Source: JBMOKT01 sp049323895
Lineage (GTDB): Bacteria; Bacillota; Peptococcia; Peptococcales; BICA1-8
NCBI GenBank assembly: GCA_049323895.1
Contig: JBMOKT010000008.1
Span: 1 to 64,000, forward strand
Direction: 5' to 3'
Length of the DNA: 64,000 bases
This document shows positions 1-9,018 of the stretch, piece by piece; the stretch's first letter is position 1, and each line of letters starts with the position of its first letter. The position numbers were made by a program, and so were the translations under genes. The notes below the pieces were generated by a model. It made no database searches and was not told the origin of the DNA. It saw only the letters and a program-made list of their open reading frames with translations.

Positions 1-157
1 CAATACTATCCTCTAAAATTTCATTTAAATTTAACCTTTTTACTATATTGTTTAGGGCGAACAGAAAGACTCCTAATCGCCCGGGGAAAACTGCTAAAAA
101 ATGTGACTTTTTCAGTGGTCTCGGACGCTTATCTTGTCTTCTTATTAATTAAATCTA

Positions 158-186
158 TTGACTAGCTAAGGGAATAGATTTATAAT
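158..186 (+). promoter_or_regulatory. sigma-A-type promoter of the PadR/FtsW operon
   Basis: A -35 box TTGACT at 158-163 and a perfect -10 box TATAAT at 181-186 are separated by 17 bases. This is the standard housekeeping promoter layout. It lies 60 bases upstream of the PadR start codon, so it very likely drives the two-gene operon that follows. Confidence 0.75.
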
Positions 187-187
187 G

Positions 188-214
188 ATACCTAGATAAC
201 CGATGCATAGATAG
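188..214. promoter_or_regulatory. candidate PadR operator
   Basis: An imperfect inverted repeat with outer arms ACCTA and TAGGT lies just downstream of the -10 box, where a bound repressor would block transcription. PadR proteins commonly repress their own operons through such repeats. Assignment to PadR is inferred from position only. Confidence 0.4.
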
Positions 215-245
215 GTGATGCAATCTAAAGGGAGGTAAGAACTTT

Positions 246-590
246 ATGCAGGTAAATAATGAAATGCTTAAAGGCAGTACAGTAGTTTTAGTTTTAAGCA
301 TGCTTAACCGTAAACCCATGTATGGCTATCAGATGATTAAAGAAATCCAGAAGGAATCAAATAGTGTCTTTAATTTTAAAGAAGGAACGCTTTATCCTAT
401 TCTCCACTCATTAGAGTCTAAAAATATGATTGAATCCTACTGGTGGGGTAACGAAGGTAGTAGACAAAGGAAATATTATCGTCTAACTACCAAAGGAAAA
501 TCTGAATTAAAGGAAAAACAACAGGAATGGGTTACATTCCGTTCAACAGTTGATAAAATTTTAACGGGGGAGGTTTTTGCATGGACTTAA
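246..590 (+). CDS. PadR family transcriptional regulator
   Basis: This 114-residue protein is a winged-helix regulator of the PadR family. The typical features are visible: an N-terminal segment ending in MYGYQMIKEI, the hallmark FKEGTLYPILHSLE around residues 45-58, and the wing YYRLTTKGK near residues 78-86. PadR proteins act as dimeric repressors in the cytoplasm. The gene has a GGAGG site ten bases before ATG and overlaps the next gene by ten bases, so the two are translationally coupled. In Firmicutes, PadR genes often pair with a membrane protein that carries a HAAS domain, exactly as here. It probably controls its own operon. The inducing signal cannot be read from sequence. Confidence 0.92.
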   Translation: MQVNNEMLKGSTVVLVLSMLNRKPMYGYQMIKEIQKESNSVFNFKEGTLYPILHSLESKNMIESYWWGNEGSRQRKYYRLTTKGKSELKEKQQEWVTFRSTVDKILTGEVFAWT

Positions 591-1879
591 ATCACAATAA
601 AAAAATCCAAGATTATATCAATGAAGTATGCTCACAAGTTAGATTTCGTGATATTCATCGAGATGTAAAACTGGAACTTGAAGCTCATATCCAAGAAATT
701 GCTGAAGAATATTTAACGCAAGGTTTTTTGAAAGAAGAAGCTATTGATAAAGCCATTGCTCAAATGGGAGATGCTGATATTATCGGAAAACAGTTGAACA
801 AAGTTCATAAACCGAAGCCTGAATGGAGCGTTTTACTATTTTCCTTTCTTTTTATAAATTTAGGCTTATTGGCAATGTATTTTATTCAGAAACAGGGTTT
901 GCTTACATATGATATAAAATTATTTGAAAAAAGTTTACTCTTTTCATTAATGAGTTTAATTTCTATTATCGGCTTGTACTTTTTTGATTATAGGAAAATT
1001 GAAAGGTATTCCAAGCATATTTATCTGGGAACCCTTTTAATTCTCATTTATACAGTTTTCTGGGGTATTCAAGCAAATGGTAGTAGAAGTTGGTTGATTT
1101 TAGGACCATTTAGTGTTAACTTTGTGGCAGTTAGCCCCTTATTGTTTATTGTAGCCCTGGCAGGTATCTTTAATAAATGGGACTGGAACAACAATCTTAA
1201 GCTGCTGCAAGGTATAGCATTATTCGCAATACCATTGCTTTTAATTATAACAGCGCCTTCAATTCCAATGGCAGTTATTTATGTAGTAGCCTGTATGGTT
1301 TTAATGATCATTTCAGGCGCAAAATTTGAAAAAGTTATCTTAATATCGGGTCCATTTATAGCTATAGTAGTCCTGTCTATTATTACTGAACCTTACAGAC
1401 TAAATAGACTCGTTACATTTTTAGACCCCGAGGCAGATCCATTAGGAAGTGGATATTTAAACATCCAGTTAAGTAAAATAATTTCTAACTCAGGGCTTTT
1501 GGGACAAGGGCTCACATTTGATCCCCAAATATTACCTGAACTTCATACAGATTTTATTTTTGCCTTTATCACATATACCTTTGGCTGGATAGCAAGTATT
1601 TTGCTTATTACTTTTGTTGTTATGTTTCTAGTTCGCATTGCATTTATAGTCAGACAAGTAAAGATTAATTATGCCAAGCTATTAATAAGTGGTTTTGTAT
1701 CAATTCTAGCAGTACAGTTTTTATGGAATATATCTATGAATTTAGGACTAGCACCTATAGGCGGCTTGGGATTACCTTTTATAAGTTATGGTGGTTCACA
1801 GCTTATAATTAATGCAGCAACAGTTGGAATTATATCGAGCATTTATAGGCGAAAAAATATTTCCCAGGGCTATAATTGA
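581..1879 (+). CDS. HAAS domain fused to FtsW/RodA/SpoVE-type membrane protein
   Basis: This 432-residue protein joins two parts. Residues 1-85 form a soluble helical HAAS-like domain (the region found beside PadR regulators, with alternating E/K helices and the motif AIAQMGDAD). Residues 85-425 form a polytopic membrane domain of the SEDS (FtsW/RodA/SpoVE) family. SEDS signatures are NGSRSWLILGPFSVNF near residue 165 and the C-terminal LGLPFISYGGSQLI near residue 400. SEDS proteins polymerise peptidoglycan glycan strands at the membrane. The usual long extracellular loop is present, but the catalytic Asp was not confirmed by eye. Placement under a PadR regulator suggests an inducible wall-stress role rather than the essential division or elongation enzyme. 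Start ATG has GGAGG seven bases upstream. Confidence 0.88.
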   Translation: MDLNHNKKIQDYINEVCSQVRFRDIHRDVKLELEAHIQEIAEEYLTQGFLKEEAIDKAIAQMGDADIIGKQLNKVHKPKPEWSVLLFSFLFINLGLLAMYFIQKQGLLTYDIKLFEKSLLFSLMSLISIIGLYFFDYRKIERYSKHIYLGTLLILIYTVFWGIQANGSRSWLILGPFSVNFVAVSPLLFIVALAGIFNKWDWNNNLKLLQGIALFAIPLLLIITAPSIPMAVIYVVACMVLMIISGAKFEKVILISGPFIAIVVLSIITEPYRLNRLVTFLDPEADPLGSGYLNIQLSKIISNSGLLGQGLTFDPQILPELHTDFIFAFITYTFGWIASILLITFVVMFLVRIAFIVRQVKINYAKLLISGFVSILAVQFLWNISMNLGLAPIGGLGLPFISYGGSQLIINAATVGIISSIYRRKNISQGYN

Positions 1880-1977
1880 GTTATCTTAACTTGAAACGGG
1901 GGAATCTTAGAAAATACTAATATCGCAACATCACTTAATTGCAATAAATACTTCCCATATTTTATGCTAAGTTAGGG

Positions 1978-2691
1978 CTAAGTTAGAAATTTTAAATATA
2001 CCATTATAATTCCTATATCTGCTAAAATATGACTTGATATTGTACCAGATAAAGAATTAAATTTACCCCTCAAATATCCCCATAGTATTCCGGCAGCAAA
2101 GATAGGGATAACCCCTAAGATATTTAAAGGCCATCTAAACATTGGAAAAATGGAAAGCAAATGATACAAGGTATAAAATAATGAGGTAATTAGGATTGTG
2201 TAATAAATCCCATATTTACTTTTAAACTTTTTAAATATAAACCCTCGCCAATATATTTCTTCCAAAAAAGGATTAAGAACGATTAAGACTATTAATAATT
2301 TCCCACTAAATCCCCATTCCTTTAATAACTCTCTTAAATAAGGAATATCAAAAAAGAGACTTTTGAGTAATGAAACACACCCAAAAATAATTATTAAACA
2401 AAAAATACCTGTATATATGCCATATAGAAGTGCTCTTTTATTTAAATTTAGACCAAGAGAATTTAGGCTTTCAAAAAATGGAAGCTTTTCTTTTATTAAA
2501 TAAACTACAGGGATAATTAATAGCCAACTATAAAATAGCGTAAAAGTAAAAGGTATACTATTCATAACATGCAAACCCAAAAAAATCATTATAGTCGGTC
2601 CCATCAATAATAAAAAGTTAATACTAGCACCTCCACCCCTGTTGATTAGCCATTTTTGGTTCAATACATTCCATAATGCCCCATATACCAT
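1978..2691 (-). CDS. CPBP family intramembrane metalloprotease
   Basis: This is a hydrophobic 237-residue protein with about six to seven membrane segments. It carries the CPBP (CAAX protease and bacteriocin-processing) signatures: EEIYWRGFIF near residue 143, LYHLLSIFP near residue 174 and SHILADIG near residue 219. The two adjacent glutamates, arginine and later histidines are the expected metal and catalytic residues. Family members cleave within the membrane or confer bacteriocin self-immunity. The substrate here is unknown. The ATG at 2691 has GGAGG only three bases upstream. An internal GGAGGT is followed six bases later by an ATT codon, so a shorter product starting there is possible. 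The gene stands alone. Confidence 0.82.
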   Translation of the reverse strand: MVYGALWNVLNQKWLINRGGGASINFLLLMGPTIMIFLGLHVMNSIPFTFTLFYSWLLIIPVVYLIKEKLPFFESLNSLGLNLNKRALLYGIYTGIFCLIIIFGCVSLLKSLFFDIPYLRELLKEWGFSGKLLIVLIVLNPFLEEIYWRGFIFKKFKSKYGIYYTILITSLFYTLYHLLSIFPMFRWPLNILGVIPIFAAGILWGYLRGKFNSLSGTISSHILADIGIIMVYLKFLT

Positions 2692-2743
2692 GAGCCTCCA
2701 TTCCCATGACTTTTATAATTATAGAAAACCAAAATTCGCTCCA

Positions 2744-2878
2744 TTATTCGGAAAAATCGTGCGGGTTATTATAAAAGTATTTTACTGTGGTTTGATATAC
2801 TTGGTCACCTAAAGTTATAAGAGCGGGAGCCAGCTTTGGACCAGCAAAGTTCCTAATAACAGGAATGTGATTCATCAT
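2744..2878 (-). CDS. possible small protein of 44 residues
   Basis: This short open frame begins with two ATG codons behind an AGGA sequence and encodes 44 residues with a protein-like composition (for example AGPKLAPALITLGD). It has no recognised domain, signal peptide or membrane segment. It could be a genuine small protein or the end of a decayed gene, because two broken genes lie immediately beside it on the other strand. Coding status rests on composition and length alone. Confidence 0.35.
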   Translation of the reverse strand: MMNHIPVIRNFAGPKLAPALITLGDQVYQTTVKYFYNNPHDFSE

Positions 2879-2984
2879 TTATCCTAACTTCATAAAATTA
2901 GTTCTATATTCTGGAAATGATTTGCAGAAGATTAACTATAAATGTTATAATTTTTACACAATTTGTTTTATAATTTAGGAGAGT

Positions 2985-3184
2985 ATGATGGAAAACGCAA
3001 GAAAACTAATTGATGAAATTAAAGATAAACCTAAGCATGAAAAAATGATTTTATTTGCCGGCATCTTAACTGAACTACTAGCAACCACATTATTGACTTG
3101 GAATATCTAAAGGAAAAGTCTTTGCAAGATAAAACAGAAAGTAAATTAAATTATCTGCTGGAAAAATATCTGCCTTTATGTTAA
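2985..3184 (+). pseudogene. remnant of a nucleotidyltransferase-type gene
   Basis: The intact part starts at ATG and reads through residues such as EKMILFAGILTELL. This resembles the first helix of small nucleotidyltransferase-fold proteins found in toxin-antitoxin-like pairs. The frame then stops after 41 residues. Another frame continues without a gap as LEYLKEKSLQDKTESKLNYL and ends at 3184, resembling the C-terminal helix of the same family. The middle, with the catalytic residues, is missing. The simplest reading is an internal deletion plus frameshift. The family assignment is an inference from short segments. Confidence 0.45.
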
Positions 3185-3201
3185 TTAGAGGAGTGAATTT
3201 T

Positions 3202-3452
3202 ATGAGAGAATTAAACCTTAATGATTTCACTAATAAGATAGAAAGAAAAAGGTCTAATATAATAAAAATTATTCTTAATAAGAAAAATGAAAATCCTATA
3301 AAGGAACAAGGAAAAGATCCAAAGATGAAGTAGTAATTTTAAACAAAATAACTAAATCACGATGGGAAAAGGCCGTGAAACAAGGTAAAATTAAAAAAAT
3401 CGGCAATCATGAGTATGACTATTTTTTAATTAAAAAATATCATAGTGATTGA
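3202..3452 (+). pseudogene. frameshifted small gene next to the nucleotidyltransferase remnant
   Basis: A good ribosome site (GAGGAG) precedes ATG, and the frame encodes a lysine-rich segment ending at a TAG at 3331. A second frame overlaps and continues as VVILNKITKSRWEKAVKQGK and so on to a TGA at 3450. The two halves join if two bases are removed near 3318-3322, giving a protein of about 80 residues. The next-door remnant suggests that the pair was once a two-gene module that has decayed. No family was recognised. Confidence 0.4.
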
Positions 3453-3586
3453 TTATTTTCGGGAAAATCCCTATAACTCGCAAATCTTAGGAATAGGTAA
3501 AAATATAAATCCCTAATTGGAATGATCTGAGGCACAATTCATTAATTGTGGTCGTTAACTCCAGAAGCACTATGATGGAAAAGATT

Positions 3587-5023
3587 TCACCTCCTAAGAT
3601 AAGCCTCTCTCACAGCCAGCCGGTAGGCTTCTGCTTTCCGAAACAATGCCTCTGTCTCCTGCCTAGCTTCATACATAGCCATGATGGCTTCATTAGTATA
3701 AGCCAGCATATTCTCCCAGCCATGAAATTCCTTTGCTACACGCCAGTCAATGTCCTGCGGCAACCCTCTCTCCAGCATTTCCTGTTTAAGGGCTGCGGAA
3801 GGTGCATATCTATCCTCCGTAATCGGTCTGTCATAATCCTCTAAGTTTTTATATGTCCATTGAGATAAGTCTTTTTCCTTTAATTCCGGGTGTAAATTCT
3901 TGAGACTGCGAATAACCTCCTCATTTAAGAGCCAGCCTTTCTCCTCCTGCTGAAAATCATAACTGTCCATCTTAGTGATAGTCTCGTCACTATAACCTCG
4001 CTCTTTGAGCAGTTTAATTTGTGCCTGCCGTAAGGAAAAATACTTTTTATATTCTTCTGCCAACTCCGACGGTGTCAAAGCAACGACCAGTTCTTCCACA
4101 GTAAGCTTGTTCCATTTCTCCTCCGCTCGATTCTGCTCTGCTTCCGCTTGAGCATATTCTATAAGGATCTTTCGCGCATCTGCCAGGGGGATTTCCTCTC
4201 TATCGGGCGTTCCGTCCTTTAGGTAATAAGCTAGCTTATTTTGCCCTAAAGGCAGGTGCCACATACGGCGCAAAGCAAGGGACTCGCCCTCCCTCACTGC
4301 GGCATGGGGCAAATAAATCTCTAAAGTCTGATTGTCCGCCTGCCAGTTAATTTGCACATGTTCACTATTTTCTTTTACCGGCAAGCTATAAAGCTTACAA
4401 TTATCCTGCAGATCTAAAACATAAATCGTGCAAGTTCTATTACTTCCAAAGCTTTGCTCGCGTAGATAACCTAGATACCGTCCGTCCCGGCTAAATGTCA
4501 GATAGTAAAAAATGTCCCATTTATACACGGAGCGCAGTTCACTTTTGGCCTTTCCAAGTTCTTCCTCTGTCAAAAGGGGTTGCTTCAGACGTTTCCCATA
4601 ATCACTCTCCAGTTCGGCAAAGGGGGTATCTTTGCGAATCCCGTCGGTAAACAGCACCTTGGGAACAAGCGTTTTATCAGCCAGGTATTCTTGAGCAGAG
4701 GGTAATTGGACCAGAATAATACTGCTCCTTTCTTCGTAGGCATAGTAACGTTTATCAGGGCTTAAGGCTCCGCTTCTATGCACGGGATCATTCTCCAACA
4801 TTTCAATGAAAAGCTTGGAGATCTGCTCCGTGGTTTGTTCAGAAACAGCCTGATTAGTTTCGGGTTGCACCATCTTTATGTCTTTGGTTACTGCTTGTAC
4901 TGAATCCTGTCCTGCTTTTAAACTTCCTTGCTCTTCCTTATTTTCCTGTGGGCTGCAGCCAATTACGGTAAGTAATATAAACAGTATTAGAAGTGAAAGC
5001 CTAATACTTTGGCTCCTCCTCAT
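3587..5023 (-). CDS. secreted lipoprotein, function unknown
   Basis: This protein of about 478 residues starts with a lipoprotein signal peptide: positive residues, a hydrophobic stretch, and lipobox LTVIGC with the acylated Cys near residue 23. A polar, Glu/Gln-rich linker follows. The middle third contains propeller-like strands such as SPDKRYYAYEE and TFSRDGRYLGYLRE, and the C-terminal third is helical and strongly charged. The start used here is the ATG eight bases after GGAGG; an in-frame ATG five codons earlier overlaps that site. The gene follows the larger propeller lipoprotein and the sigma/anti-sigma pair on the same strand, so it may be part of the same regulon. No enzymatic motif was seen. 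Confidence 0.75.
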   Translation of the reverse strand: MRRSQSIRLSLLILFILLTVIGCSPQENKEEQGSLKAGQDSVQAVTKDIKMVQPETNQAVSEQTTEQISKLFIEMLENDPVHRSGALSPDKRYYAYEERSSIILVQLPSAQEYLADKTLVPKVLFTDGIRKDTPFAELESDYGKRLKQPLLTEEELGKAKSELRSVYKWDIFYYLTFSRDGRYLGYLREQSFGSNRTCTIYVLDLQDNCKLYSLPVKENSEHVQINWQADNQTLEIYLPHAAVREGESLALRRMWHLPLGQNKLAYYLKDGTPDREEIPLADARKILIEYAQAEAEQNRAEEKWNKLTVEELVVALTPSELAEEYKKYFSLRQAQIKLLKERGYSDETITKMDSYDFQQEEKGWLLNEEVIRSLKNLHPELKEKDLSQWTYKNLEDYDRPITEDRYAPSAALKQEMLERGLPQDIDWRVAKEFHGWENMLAYTNEAIMAMYEARQETEALFRKAEAYRLAVREAYLRR

Positions 5024-5093
5024 CTTAGTTCCCTCCATAGCAATTTATTTCATGCTTCCATTAATGGTAATTAATTATAGACTTAAAATCAGA

Positions 5094-7352
5094 TTATTCC
5101 TGTCTGCCCATCTGGGAATATACTATTTTCCGACCATCTTCACCAACATAGAGAAACTCTTTTTCAGCAAAACTTAACTGGTTATTTTTAAATTCCACTG
5201 TCCTGCCATTTTCCCCTGCAAAATCATAAATAGCCACGTACTGTTTCCTTACCTTGTTTTCCTCCCGATACCCCTTTATTACCAGTTTAGTGCCCTCAGT
5301 ACTCCAAATCATATCCGACCCAAAAAAATCCAGGCCAAAATCTTTACAATTTAAGGTTGTGATTATATCACCTTCAGTATTAACAACCTTGATATTCTGG
5401 GGAAAATACCTGCTGCCATCGTTGAATTCAATTACGGCTATCTTTGAACCATCCGGTGCAAGGCGAGGGATATGGGCATTTTCTACCAGTTTTTTAATCT
5501 GCCCTGAGTTAATATCTAATTTATAAATATCGGCTATTCCTTTGTACTGCTCCCGCCAGCTTTCCAAAACCAGAGTATTATTATCCAACCAGGCAAAGTC
5601 TACGGGCAAAAGGCTTTGGGAGTTATTATGAAAATAGGGCAGTAAATCTGTTTCGTATTTCCTGAGAACCTCTTGGCCTTTATCGTCCATGATATATAAC
5701 TTAAGGGGTATCCCCATGTCGTCATGATTATTCTCCCTAGGCCTATAGGTGAAGACAGCAATTTTATCATCAGGCGCAGGCTTACTGCCCATAATCCGTT
5801 CATTTTCCGGAACCTTAATTTCTGTCATTTCCCAGGAATTAACATCTAACATCTCACTGTGCTTGATAATTACTCGGGGAGATCGATTAAACCAGGAAAT
5901 TTTCTCCCAGCCGCCTAAAGCTTGAAAATTCTTATCAAATTCCTTTATTTCTCCGGTTACGGTATTATAAAAAGCCGGACTGCCGGGATAAGCATCGCCA
6001 GCACTGGGATGATGCCTAATAAGAGATATCCATTTCTTATCCGGGGAATAGTTAAAGTTGCCATACTTCCTTCCGGCAAAAGATTCTAAAACCTCCTCTT
6101 CCCCAGTTTCCGGATTCCAGGAGATTATGTTGCGGGCATAAATATATTTATTCTTTTCTAAAACCTCTCCCGTAGTATTATCCCTTTTGGAGTAGTCTAC
6201 ACCCTCTTGATCCCAGCCTTCAGCGGTATAATAAAAATCCGCTGTTCCCTTTAGAACATTCATGTGATAGTTTGTTGATTCCAGGTCATAAATAAATAAA
6301 TCAGTAGTGAAGGAATGTCCTTGATTATCAGCTTCGGGCAAATCTGCTCCCCGCCTGGTAAAGGCAAAATAATCACCGTTCGGGGACCAGAAGGGTCCTG
6401 TTAAATAATCAATTTCGCCTATTCCTTGACCATTAAGAATATCATATATATAACCGCTGGAAATTTCCGAACCTCCAATTCCTAAGAGCAGATACTTCTC
6501 CTGGGGCGACCAACTGACGGTTGGTAAATCTCCCATAAAAGAAATTTCTTTTACCCAGACATAATAATTCTCATTTTTACAGTAAACATTATAATCCCCA
6601 TTGTTACTGACTAGGATAATTTCATTCTTTTTAGAAGGCGAAGTGTATTTTTCTTTAATTCGCTTTTCAAACTCATCTTTCATTTTCCCTTCCCGAGGCA
6701 AATACCATTGTCTATAGCTATCTCCGACCATGCTGTTATAAACATACTCTAATACCCCATCCTCTTCCCAGGCAAGAGGTCGGTAATATTCCTCCTGATT
6801 ACCTTCTTTTATCACCTTAGTCTCTTTGGTCTCAATATTATACATAACCAGATCTATAGTTCCGTCTAATTCCCACTCAATTGGAGGTTCGATTGATCGA
6901 ACACTACCTACGGCCACCCACTTGCTATCAGGAGACCAGACCGGTTTGCCCACATAATTAATACTGTCAATCTTGGTACACTTTGCTGCATCTACAATCT
7001 CACCTAAACGTAATGCAGAGGTCCCAATATCCGCAACTATATACTGGCTATCAGGAGACCAATATAGCTCTCCAATCCTGTCCTCTATGCCTTGGACAAC
7101 TTTGGGCTCCTTTTCCCCTACTTGCCAGATAAAAATTTTCCCGGTCTCTTTAAATTGATCAAATACTATATAAGCTACTTTCTTATTATTAGGAGACCAG
7201 TTTTCAGAGAAGACATTGGGTAATTCTTTTAAATTTGCTTTTATAGACCATTGGGAACTGTTTGGTTTTTCAGAAGGCTCCTCCTTCTCTTTCCCTGTAC
7301 AGCCAACTGTTAACAGGCCTGCCATTATTAAAAATATCAACAGCCTTTTCAT
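5094..7352 (-). CDS. large lipoprotein with TolB-like beta-propeller repeats
   Basis: This protein of about 752 residues has a lipoprotein signal (MKRLLIFLIMAGLLTVGC), so it should be anchored on the outer face of the cytoplasmic membrane. The rest carries many WD40/TolB-like blades marked by repeats of the form WSPDSQYIVA, WSPDSKWVAVG, WSPQEKYLLLG, WSPNGDYFAF and APDGSKIAVIE. This suggests two propellers for binding a peptide or wall component. The start is the ATG behind AAAGGAG; an ATG 12 codons earlier lacks a ribosome site. It lies downstream of an ECF sigma and anti-sigma pair and upstream of another lipoprotein, possibly as envelope-stress effectors. No catalytic domain was recognised. 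Confidence 0.8.
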   Translation of the reverse strand: MKRLLIFLIMAGLLTVGCTGKEKEEPSEKPNSSQWSIKANLKELPNVFSENWSPNNKKVAYIVFDQFKETGKIFIWQVGEKEPKVVQGIEDRIGELYWSPDSQYIVADIGTSALRLGEIVDAAKCTKIDSINYVGKPVWSPDSKWVAVGSVRSIEPPIEWELDGTIDLVMYNIETKETKVIKEGNQEEYYRPLAWEEDGVLEYVYNSMVGDSYRQWYLPREGKMKDEFEKRIKEKYTSPSKKNEIILVSNNGDYNVYCKNENYYVWVKEISFMGDLPTVSWSPQEKYLLLGIGGSEISSGYIYDILNGQGIGEIDYLTGPFWSPNGDYFAFTRRGADLPEADNQGHSFTTDLFIYDLESTNYHMNVLKGTADFYYTAEGWDQEGVDYSKRDNTTGEVLEKNKYIYARNIISWNPETGEEEVLESFAGRKYGNFNYSPDKKWISLIRHHPSAGDAYPGSPAFYNTVTGEIKEFDKNFQALGGWEKISWFNRSPRVIIKHSEMLDVNSWEMTEIKVPENERIMGSKPAPDDKIAVFTYRPRENNHDDMGIPLKLYIMDDKGQEVLRKYETDLLPYFHNNSQSLLPVDFAWLDNNTLVLESWREQYKGIADIYKLDINSGQIKKLVENAHIPRLAPDGSKIAVIEFNDGSRYFPQNIKVVNTEGDIITTLNCKDFGLDFFGSDMIWSTEGTKLVIKGYREENKVRKQYVAIYDFAGENGRTVEFKNNQLSFAEKEFLYVGEDGRKIVYSQMGRQE

Positions 7353-7519
7353 AAACTGCTCCTTTCTTTCTCTTGATTCATTTATCAATTTGTAAACATG
7401 CTCAATATCCAGACACTTGTTTTATTGGCAAATCTTTTCCTTAGAAAGGAAAACATAATTGAATTGGCTGTAATAATGTTGATATGGTGGGAGAAAAAGC
7501 AGAAATAATCCAATTAAGA

Positions 7520-9016
7520 CTATTTCTCACTGATATTAATAGTATATTTCTGCCGGGGCAGGATCTGCCCCAGGCTATCCAGTGTTAAAGAAAACTTCCG
7601 GCTATCAGGATTATATAGGGAGAAAAAGAGTTCCCCTTCTTTACCATAGGTGTAACGACCCAGACCTTGCTTTTGCTCCTTTTCATCTGCCAGGACGAAG
7701 TGTGGAAGTAAACCCTGATTAGCTGTATCCTGTTCTTTCTCCAGCCGGTAACTGATAAACACCCGCTCCTTTTCCAGACGGGCTTTATTGATAATAATTT
7801 TCCCCTCTTTTAAAGTTACAACCTTATCTAAATTGATCTCTGACTCTTTAGTAAAATCCAGACCAATTTTATCCCGGTTATTGACCTTGGCAAAGACATA
7901 GATAGGGGGCAATAAAAGTTCAACTTCCTCCGTTTGCGGCTCCACCAAGTCAAATTTCAAGGACATTTCTACCTGACAGGGAAACTGGGTAGTTCTATAC
8001 TCACCGCCTTGCACAGTGATTTCCTCACGTCGGCTTAGGTCATACAAAGCTGGACGACTGGAAGGAGGATCCTCATTCCGGTAATTGACCCCAAAAGTGG
8101 CCGCATAATTGGATATAAGACCTCCGGGAGCCGTGGGACCGGGCGGTGGCGGCGCATCATCAGGGATTTTACTAAATGAGGTAGGGAAAAACGTTTCTCT
8201 GCCCACACTAATTCCAGCAACAGAGCCGTCATAGGGCCAATCCAGCTTTAATTTAAATTCCGATTGGCTTACACCTAATACTGCTTTTTTGAGGGCGATA
8301 GAGACACCTTCCACTTTTTCTTCGATATTAGGATAAACTATGCGGGTATGCTGTAAGGTTCGGGTAATATCCACCGGAAAAAGAAACTCAATCTCTTTTT
8401 TTTCCTCTGGGAAGTTCAAGACAAGACGGGCGTTTTCTACCTCGGCTTTAAGGGGTTCAAACTCCACTACATAATACTTTTTCTGTAAAACCCGGCTGCT
8501 TCGCTGCAGGTATTCCTGACCGGTTTCATCAGTAAGGAAGATTTCTAATAACTCCTCATCGGGTTTAGCAATTTTTAAAAAAAGGATAGTACGGGAGTTA
8601 TCAAAAATTCCTTTTTCCAATGTGATTTCCGTATTGTTCAATAGTTTACTTTGGTTAATCTCGGTAAAAAGACCTAATTCATTAACCAAACGATAGCTAG
8701 GATCATCCAGGCTCACATGCTTTCCGGCAGTAAAGGAAGCATATCCCATGCCTACTCCTCCCAAAAGTAAAAAACCTATTCCCATTATTGCTGTTTTTTT
8801 GAGGCTGGCTATTAGTTTGTCTCCTACCCCTTGTTCCACCTTAAACTCCTGTTCAGCAAGGACATCTAAAAGTGGCTCCTTTAGTTCTTCCCAGTTTTTT
8901 TGGCAATTTGTACATTGGGTCAGATGTTTTTCTATATATTCTTTTGTATCAGGACTCACTAGATTTTCTGAGTATAAAGGAAATAAATCTTGTATTAATT
9001 GACACTCTTTACTCAT
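7520..9016 (-). CDS. membrane anti-sigma factor with zinc-finger N-terminus
   Basis: This 498-residue protein begins with a zinc-binding anti-sigma domain, with motif HLTQCTNC at residues 31-38 (His-x3-Cys-x2-Cys). A single membrane span follows near residues 75-95 (IGFLLLGGVGMGYASFTAG), then a roughly 400-residue extracytoplasmic region of the DUF4179-like kind rich in beta strands. It starts two bases after the ECF sigma gene stops, so the two are co-translated. The expected role is to hold the sigma factor at the membrane until the outer domain senses an envelope signal. The family is known; the signal is not. The proline-rich DDAPPPPGPTAPGG near residue 285 is a likely surface loop. Confidence 0.82.
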   Translation of the reverse strand: MSKECQLIQDLFPLYSENLVSPDTKEYIEKHLTQCTNCQKNWEELKEPLLDVLAEQEFKVEQGVGDKLIASLKKTAIMGIGFLLLGGVGMGYASFTAGKHVSLDDPSYRLVNELGLFTEINQSKLLNNTEITLEKGIFDNSRTILFLKIAKPDEELLEIFLTDETGQEYLQRSSRVLQKKYYVVEFEPLKAEVENARLVLNFPEEKKEIEFLFPVDITRTLQHTRIVYPNIEEKVEGVSIALKKAVLGVSQSEFKLKLDWPYDGSVAGISVGRETFFPTSFSKIPDDAPPPPGPTAPGGLISNYAATFGVNYRNEDPPSSRPALYDLSRREEITVQGGEYRTTQFPCQVEMSLKFDLVEPQTEEVELLLPPIYVFAKVNNRDKIGLDFTKESEINLDKVVTLKEGKIIINKARLEKERVFISYRLEKEQDTANQGLLPHFVLADEKEQKQGLGRYTYGKEGELFFSLYNPDSRKFSLTLDSLGQILPRQKYTINISEK

Positions 9017-9018
9017 GC

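Noticed and set aside
3548..3844. Plus-strand open frame opposite the lipoprotein gene
   Set aside because: It is fully antisense to a well-supported coding region and lacks a ribosome site.
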